Part shown: one piece after another, positions 59,784 to 64,000 of the stretch
Layout: each line of letters starts with the position of its first letter
How positions within the stretch are numbered: position 1 is the first letter of the stretch
From: Gaiellasilicea sp963784895
GTDB lineage: Bacteria > Actinomycetota > Thermoleophilia > Gaiellales > Gaiellaceae
Assembly: GCA_963784895.1 (NCBI GenBank)
Contig: CAWATM010000016.1
Span: forward strand, 186,001-250,000
Length of the DNA: 64,000 nt
Direction: 5' to 3'
The notes under the pieces: model-generated
The model's input: the letters and a program-made list of their open reading frames with translations, nothing else
The model's database searches: none
What the model was told of the DNA's origin: nothing
Program-made: the position numbers and the translations under genes

Positions 59784-61141
59784 TGCTCCAGCGGGTGCTA
59801 GTCGCGAACCGCGGCGAGATCGCCGTCAGGATCATCCGCGCGATCCACGAGCTCGGCGCCGAGGCCGTCGCGGTCTACTCGACCGCCGACCGGGACGCCC
59901 TCCACGTCCGCCTGGCCGACCGCGCCGTCTGCATCGGCCCGCCCACCGCAGCGGAGAGCTATCTGCGCGTCGCGAACGTGATCGCCGCGGCCGAGACCAC
60001 CGGCTGCGAGGCGATCCATCCCGGCTACGGCTTCCTCTCCGAGAACCCCGCGTTCGTGCGAGCGTGCGAGGACTCGAACCTGATCTTCGTCGGACCGGGC
60101 GCGGACGTGATGGAGCGGATGGGCGACAAGGCGCGCGCCAAGGCCGAGATGAAGGCGGCGAACGTTCCGCTCGTGCCGGGCACGGAGGGCAGCGCCACGC
60201 TCGCCGAGGTGCGTCTCGCGGCCGAGGAGCTCGGCTTCCCCGTCCTGCTGAAGGCGACCGCCGGTGGCGGGGGCAAGGGCATGCGCCTCGTCTACGAGCC
60301 CGATGCGCTGGAAGCCGCGTACTCGACCGCGCGGGCGGAGGCCGAGGCCGCCTTCTCGGACGGCTCGCTCTACCTCGAGAAGGCGCTCGTACCGGCGCGG
60401 CACGTCGAGATCCAGGTGCTCTGCGACAAGGACGGCGGCGTGCTCACGCTCGGCGAGCGCGAGTGCTCGATCCAGCGGCGCCACCAGAAGCTGATCGAGG
60501 AGTCGCCCTCGCCGGCGCTCGACGCGGAGACACGGGAGGAGATGGAAGCGGCCGCCGAGCGCGCCTGCCGGGCAATCGGCTACGAGAACGCGGGCACGTT
60601 CGAGTTCCTGCTCGGCGCCGACGGCACCTTCCACTTCATCGAGCTGAACGCCCGCCTCCAGGTCGAGCATCCCGTCAGCGAGCTCGTCACCGGGGTCGAC
60701 GTCGTCCGGGAGCAGCTGCGCGTCGCCGCGGGTCAGCGTCTCGCGCTCACCGGCCGCGCGCCGCGCCGCGGGCATGCGCTCGAGATCCGGCTCAACGCCG
60801 AGGATCCCGCTCGCGCCTTCGCGCCGGCGCCGGGGACGATCACGCGCTTTCGGCCGCCGCTCGGCCCGGGCGTCCGGATCGACACCCATCTCGAGGAAGG
60901 TTCCGCGATCTCGCCCTACTACGACTCGCTCATCGCCAAGCTGATCGTCTGGGACGAGGACCGGCCCGCCGCGATCGCCCGCGGTATCCGCGCGCTCGAG
61001 GAGACCGGCCTCGACGGCGTCCCGACGACGCGCGGGCTCGCGCTCGACATCCTCCGCTCCGCCGAGTTCGCGGGCGGCGACTACTCGACGAGCTTCCTGG
61101 CGGAAATGGAAGGGCGCCTGCCGGCGCTGACGGCGCAGTGA
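59783..61141 (+). CDS. accC: Biotin carboxylase
   Basis: The 452-residue ATP-grasp enzyme carboxylates biotin on the carrier encoded upstream. Stretches are LVANRGEIAVRIIRAIHELG, GCEAIHPGYGFLSENPAFVR, the glycine loop KATAGGGGKGMRLVYEPDAL, ECSIQRRHQKLIEESPSPAL and the active-site FIELNARLQVEHPVSELVTG. Length is normal. ATG overlaps the upstream stop (TGATG) and its stop overlaps the next gene (GTGA). The partner carboxyltransferase is not in the window. Confidence 0.96.
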   Translation: MLQRVLVANRGEIAVRIIRAIHELGAEAVAVYSTADRDALHVRLADRAVCIGPPTAAESYLRVANVIAAAETTGCEAIHPGYGFLSENPAFVRACEDSNLIFVGPGADVMERMGDKARAKAEMKAANVPLVPGTEGSATLAEVRLAAEELGFPVLLKATAGGGGKGMRLVYEPDALEAAYSTARAEAEAAFSDGSLYLEKALVPARHVEIQVLCDKDGGVLTLGERECSIQRRHQKLIEESPSPALDAETREEMEAAAERACRAIGYENAGTFEFLLGADGTFHFIELNARLQVEHPVSELVTGVDVVREQLRVAAGQRLALTGRAPRRGHALEIRLNAEDPARAFAPAPGTITRFRPPLGPGVRIDTHLEEGSAISPYYDSLIAKLIVWDEDRPAAIARGIRALEETGLDGVPTTRGLALDILRSAEFAGGDYSTSFLAEMEGRLPALTAQ

Positions 61142-61449
61142 GCCGCGACGGGCACGTGACGAAGGGCGCGCACGGCGAGATCAGGATCGCGGGCGACGCC
61201 CTCGCCGGACTCGTCGTCACCGCTGCGGAGCGAGTCGACGGCGCGCGCGTCCGCCGGCCGCGTCGGGGTCTGGACGTCACCGTCACCGACGGGTCGGTCC
61301 GCGTCGAGCTCGAGCTGGCAGTCCGCTACGGCGCGATCCTGCCGGAGCTCGTCCGCGCCGTCCAGGCGGGCGTCACCGACGCGCTGCGGGCCGCGACGTC
61401 GTTGACTGTCGAGCGCGTCGACGTCTCGGTCGAGGAGCTCGAGCAATGA
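61138..61449 (+). CDS. Asp23/Gls24-family (YqhY-like) protein
   Basis: The 103-residue protein has the DUF322 pattern: GEIRIAGDALAGLVVTAAER, then VTVTDGSVRVELELAVRYGA and LTVERVDVSVEELE. In Firmicutes a member of this family (YqhY) sits directly after accC and its loss disturbs acetyl-CoA carboxylase; the same location here supports an acc-linked role. GTG overlaps accC and its stop overlaps nusB. Confidence 0.85.
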   Translation: MSRDGHVTKGAHGEIRIAGDALAGLVVTAAERVDGARVRRPRRGLDVTVTDGSVRVELELAVRYGAILPELVRAVQAGVTDALRAATSLTVERVDVSVEELEQ

Positions 61450-61832
61450 GCTCGGGGCGGCGCCAGGCACGGCGGACGGCGCTCTTCCTCCTCTACCAGT
61501 GGGATCTCACCGGCCAGCCGCTGACGGCGCTCTACGAAGGGGAGCCGGACGCGTTCGCGCTCGACCTCGCCGAGGCGGTCTCCGGCCGGGCCGACGAGCT
61601 CGATCGCCGGATCACGGCGTCGGCGGAGGGCTGGACCGCCGACAGGCTGGGTACGCTCGAGCGGAACATCCTGAGGATCGGGATCCACGAGCTGGAGGAG
61701 GAGAGCGTGCCGCGTGAGGTGGCGATGAACGAGGCTGTCGTGCTGGCGAAGCGGTACGCGTCCGAGGATGCTGCGCGGCTCGTGAACGGGATTCTGGCCC
61801 GCGTGGCCAGGGAGGAGGTGGCGCATGACTGA
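61446..61832 (+). CDS. nusB: Transcription antitermination factor NusB
   Basis: The 128-residue helical RNA-binding protein starts GRRQARRTALFLLYQWDLTG and has GTLERNILRIGIHELEEESV, then PREVAMNEAVVLAKRYASED and ARLVNGILARVA. It works with NusE in rRNA antitermination. ATG overlaps the upstream stop by four bases and its end overlaps the next gene by eight, so the acc-nus run is one operon. Confidence 0.95.
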   Translation: MSSGRRQARRTALFLLYQWDLTGQPLTALYEGEPDAFALDLAEAVSGRADELDRRITASAEGWTADRLGTLERNILRIGIHELEEESVPREVAMNEAVVLAKRYASEDAARLVNGILARVAREEVAHD

Positions 61833-62037
61833 GCCCGGCTCCGCCGACGAGGCTCTCGGACGCGCCGAGGAGCTGCTCGAGCGGCTCAAGGCGACCCGCG
61901 ACGAGCTGGAGCGGCTCGCGGCGCAGGAGGACGCGGAGTCGGCGGTCGAGGTGCTGACCGAGCTCGCCGACCTCGCCAAAGAAGTCGAGGCGGAGCTCGC
62001 CAAGGCTCGCGTGCGCGCGGATGCTCCGGCCCCCTGA
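61825..62037 (+). CDS. Small coiled-coil protein in the XseB position
   Basis: The 70-residue protein is almost entirely helical (LGRAEELLERLKATRDELER, then AVEVLTELADLAKEVEAELA). Its place between nusB and the prenyl synthase matches the exonuclease VII small subunit in Firmicutes, and length and helicity fit. The XseB sequence pattern is only weakly present and no xseA is nearby. Identity is therefore uncertain. Confidence 0.6.
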   Translation: MTEPGSADEALGRAEELLERLKATRDELERLAAQEDAESAVEVLTELADLAKEVEAELAKARVRADAPAP

Positions 62038-62794
62038 CGAGCTGCGCGCGCTGGTCGAGGGATACCTCGGCGAGCTCGCGTACACCCCCGAGCTCGGCGG
62101 CCTCGAGGAGGCGGTGCGGTATCCGCTCGAGGGCGGTGGCAAGCTCTTCCGGCCCGTGATCGCGCTCGCCGTCGGCGAAGCGGCCGGTGCTGCCGCCGAG
62201 CATGTCCTCCCGGCCGCCGCCGCGGTCGAGCTCGTGCACACGTTCTCGCTCGTCCACGACGACCTGCCGGCGCTCGACGACGACGACGAGCGGCGCGGCC
62301 GTCCCTCCGCACACGTCGCATTCGGCGACGCGGTCGCCCTGCTCGCCGGCGACGCGCTGCTCGCCGAGGCGTTCCGGCTTGCGCTCTCCTACCCGACGCC
62401 GATGGTGGGTCGCGAGCTCGCGCAGGCGACCCTGGCGATGATCGGCGGCCAGTACCGCGACGTCACCGGTGACACGGGCGATCTCGCGGCGCTGCACCGC
62501 CTGAAGACCGGTGCGCTCTTCGCGGCGTCGGTGGGGGTCGCGCTCTGGGTCGGCGAGGTGCCCGAGGCGGAGCAGCCTCCGTGGCGGGCGTTCGGCGACG
62601 AGCTCGGGCTCCTCTTCCAGATCGTCGACGACCTGCTCGACGGCGATGGGTACGCGGAGGTGCACGGGATCGAGGCGACGCGCCGGCTGGCCGACGAGGC
62701 CGCCGTCCGGGCGCAGGCGCGGCTCGATTCGATCCCGGCCGACACGAGCGTCCTGGGGGAGATCGTTTCCTCGCTCGCCGCCCGCACGGCGTAG
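62021..62794 (+). CDS. ispA: Polyprenyl diphosphate synthase (FPP/GGPP type), short
   Basis: The 257-residue helical enzyme has EGGGKLFRPVIALAVGEAAG (substrate Lys/Arg), the first Asp-rich motif VHDDLPALDDDDERRGRP and the second in LLFQIVDDLLDGDGYAEV. The lysine-containing stretch that normally follows the second motif (GK..G.D...K.T) is absent, and the protein is about 35 residues shorter than IspA. Chain length and activity are therefore uncertain. It overlaps the XseB-like gene by 17 bases and the next gene by one (TAGTG). Confidence 0.85.
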   Translation: MLRPPDELRALVEGYLGELAYTPELGGLEEAVRYPLEGGGKLFRPVIALAVGEAAGAAAEHVLPAAAAVELVHTFSLVHDDLPALDDDDERRGRPSAHVAFGDAVALLAGDALLAEAFRLALSYPTPMVGRELAQATLAMIGGQYRDVTGDTGDLAALHRLKTGALFAASVGVALWVGEVPEAEQPPWRAFGDELGLLFQIVDDLLDGDGYAEVHGIEATRRLADEAAVRAQARLDSIPADTSVLGEIVSSLAARTA

Positions 62795-63579
62795 TGGGCG
62801 CACCGCCGCCGCACGTCCTCGCGGCGTTCGGCGTTTCGGCCGAGCCTGAGCCGCTCGCGGGCGGCACCGGAACGACCTGGCGCTGCGGCGACCTCGTGCT
62901 AAAGCCCCTTGACGTGTCGGTCGAGGAGCTGGAGTGGCAGGGATGGCTGTTCGGCTCGCTCGGGTGCGACGGTTTCCGCGTCTCACGCCTCGCGGGTACG
63001 AACGACGGCTGGTGCGGCTGGGAGCACGTTGCCGGCGAGCACCGAGCGCGCGCCTGGCCGGAGGTGATCGCCGTCGGCGAGCGCTTCCACGCGGCGATCG
63101 CGCAGGTGCCGCGCCCCGGGTTCCTCGATCGCCGCACCAACCACTGGGCCGTCGGCGAGCGGGTCGCCTGGGGCGAGCTCCCTGCCCGGAACTTCGAGCA
63201 CGTCAAGCACGTGCCGCGGCTCCTGGCCGCGCTCCGGCCCGTCGACCTGAGCGCGAGCCAGCTCGTTCACGGCGACCTGACCGGCAACGTCCTTTTCGCC
63301 GACGCGCTGCCGCCGGCCGTGATCGACTTCTCGCCGTTCTGGCGGCCGACCGGTTTCGCCGCCGCGGTCGTGGTCGGCGACGCGCTGCTCTGGGAGGGGG
63401 CGGGCGAGCCGCTGTTGGCCGCCGTCGAGCACGTCGAGGACTTCCCGCAGCTTCTCCTCCGGGCGCTCCTCTTCCGTGCCGTCGTCGACGCGCTCTTTCG
63501 CACCGGTGAGCCGCCGCGGCTCGACGGCGACGACTGTTTCCTCGCGCCGGTCGAGCTCGCCTGCTCGCTGGCCGGATAG
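62794..63579 (+). CDS. Phosphotransferase-fold protein (TIGR02569-like)
   Basis: The 261-residue protein opens PPPHVLAAFGVSAEPEPLAG then GTTWRCGDLVLKPLD, which recalls the actinobacterial TIGR02569 family. The catalytic loop is QLVHGDLTGNVLFAD (HxDxxxxN). The following acidic stretch is PAVIDFSPFWRPTGFAAAVV with the metal-binding Asp. The substrate is unknown. The GTG overlaps the prenyl synthase stop. It is the last gene of the acc-nusB-ispA run. Confidence 0.8.
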   Translation: MGAPPPHVLAAFGVSAEPEPLAGGTGTTWRCGDLVLKPLDVSVEELEWQGWLFGSLGCDGFRVSRLAGTNDGWCGWEHVAGEHRARAWPEVIAVGERFHAAIAQVPRPGFLDRRTNHWAVGERVAWGELPARNFEHVKHVPRLLAALRPVDLSASQLVHGDLTGNVLFADALPPAVIDFSPFWRPTGFAAAVVVGDALLWEGAGEPLLAAVEHVEDFPQLLLRALLFRAVVDALFRTGEPPRLDGDDCFLAPVELACSLAG

Positions 63580-63582
63580 AGT
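63577..63582 (+). promoter_or_regulatory. -10 element of the last gene in the window
   Basis: TAGAGT overlaps the upstream stop codon and ends six bases before the GTG at 63589. Confidence 0.45.
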
Positions 63583-63588
63583 CGCGGC

Positions 63589-64000
63589 GTGGAGCAGCGA
63601 CTCAGCCTCGTCACGCTCGGCGTCGCCGATCTCGCTCGCTCACGTGCGTTCTACGAGGCGCTCGGCTGGACGACGAACGCCGGCGCCGACGACGATGTCG
63701 TCTTCTTCCAGGCGGGTGGGATGATCGTCGGGCTCTGGGACCGGGCGAAGCTCGCCGAGGACAGCGGCGTCGAGGACGCGGGCGGCTGGGGCGGGATCAC
63801 GCTCGCGCACAACGTCCGCTCTCCCGCCGAGGTCGATGCGGTCATCGCCGAGGCGGAGGCTGCCGGCGCCACGATCCGGCGCCAGGGCGCCGAGACGTTC
63901 TGGGGCGGCTACTCGGGGCTCTTCCTCGATCCTGACGGCCATCCGTGGGAGGTCGCGCACAACCCCGGCTGGACCGTGCACGACGACGACTCGACGACGC
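63589..64000 (+). CDS. VOC/glyoxalase-fold protein, cut by the window edge
   Basis: At least 137 residues are present. LSLVTLGVADLARSRAFYEA begins the first module, VVFFQAGGMIVGLWDRAKLA its end. ITLAHNVRSPAEVDAVIAEA starts the second, which carries SGLFLDPDGHPWEVAHNP with the conserved Glu. The ligand is unknown. GTG start, leaderless by its -10 position. The C-terminus lies beyond the window. Confidence 0.85.
   Translation, partial: MEQRLSLVTLGVADLARSRAFYEALGWTTNAGADDDVVFFQAGGMIVGLWDRAKLAEDSGVEDAGGWGGITLAHNVRSPAEVDAVIAEAEAAGATIRRQGAETFWGGYSGLFLDPDGHPWEVAHNPGWTVHDDDSTT

Noticed and set aside
57983..61141. A natural fusion of carboxyltransferase and biotin carboxylase
   Set aside because: The joining segment is an out-of-frame reading of the biotin domain; accC has its own ATG at 59783 overlapping a stop.

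Overview
The window is a high-GC chromosomal segment. Many adjacent genes share 4-bp stop/start overlaps (ATGA, GTGA), and GTG and TTG starts are common. Small protein families, the MnmA-IscU-like fusion and the overall protein style suggest an uncultured actinobacterium of the class Thermoleophilia (Gaiellales-like); this placement is an inference from family resemblance, not from a search. At least 13 genes have a TANNNT element ending 6-7 bases before the start codon and no Shine-Dalgarno, which points to frequent leaderless transcription.

Layout. 1-5.1 kb: a ROK-type regulator (cut by the left edge) divergent from a four-gene ribose-type sugar ABC importer. 5.3-9.2 kb: a MEDS-domain protein, small actinobacterial proteins, a secreted trypsin-like protease, an orphan zinc-finger protein and a HupE/UreJ-type membrane protein with an extra C-terminal domain. 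9.2-17.35 kb: an accessory zone with gene remnants, small secreted proteins and a decayed integrative element (multiply frameshifted tyrosine integrase, excisionase-like protein). The element lies between tRNA-Glu and a 39-bp imperfect copy of that tRNA's 3' half. 17.4-24.5 kb: acidic secreted proteins, a cupredoxin, an OmpR/HK two-component pair, a GST, a cyclodeaminase-family protein, an ECF sigma factor and a repeat-containing surface protein. 24.7-31.3 kb (mostly minus strand): tRNA-Gln, an HD-family protein, an RDD protein, a heterodimeric ABC exporter, a uracil-DNA glycosylase, a VOC protein and a methyltransferase.

31.3-37.2 kb is the histidine degradation block: glutamate formimidoyltransferase, then hutH-hutU-hutI. 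A separate cyclodeaminase-family gene near 22 kb may complete formimino-group handling. 38.3-63.6 kb is a housekeeping stretch whose order resembles the Firmicute aspS-mnmA-alaS-ruvX-mltG and efp-acc-nusB-ispA blocks: hisS, aspS, a coiled-coil/membrane/DPBB trio, a structured RNA candidate with 6S-like architecture, mnmA, a partner-switch-like sigma module, alaS, ruvX, mltG, aroE-aroC-aroK/B-aroQ, pepP-like, efp, a carboxylase operon, nusB, xseB-like and a prenyl synthase.

The most unusual object is the AccB-position protein. Its biotin-carrier domain is preceded by a pyruvate-carboxylase/OadA-type carboxyltransferase domain in which every expected metal ligand and the carbamylated lysine are replaced. 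The gene also carries a frameshift just before the biotin domain. Other points worth attention are the candidate 6S-like RNA, the overlapping divergent -10 elements, the aroK-aroB fusion without a recognisable start codon, and the sigma factor frame that runs into alaS.
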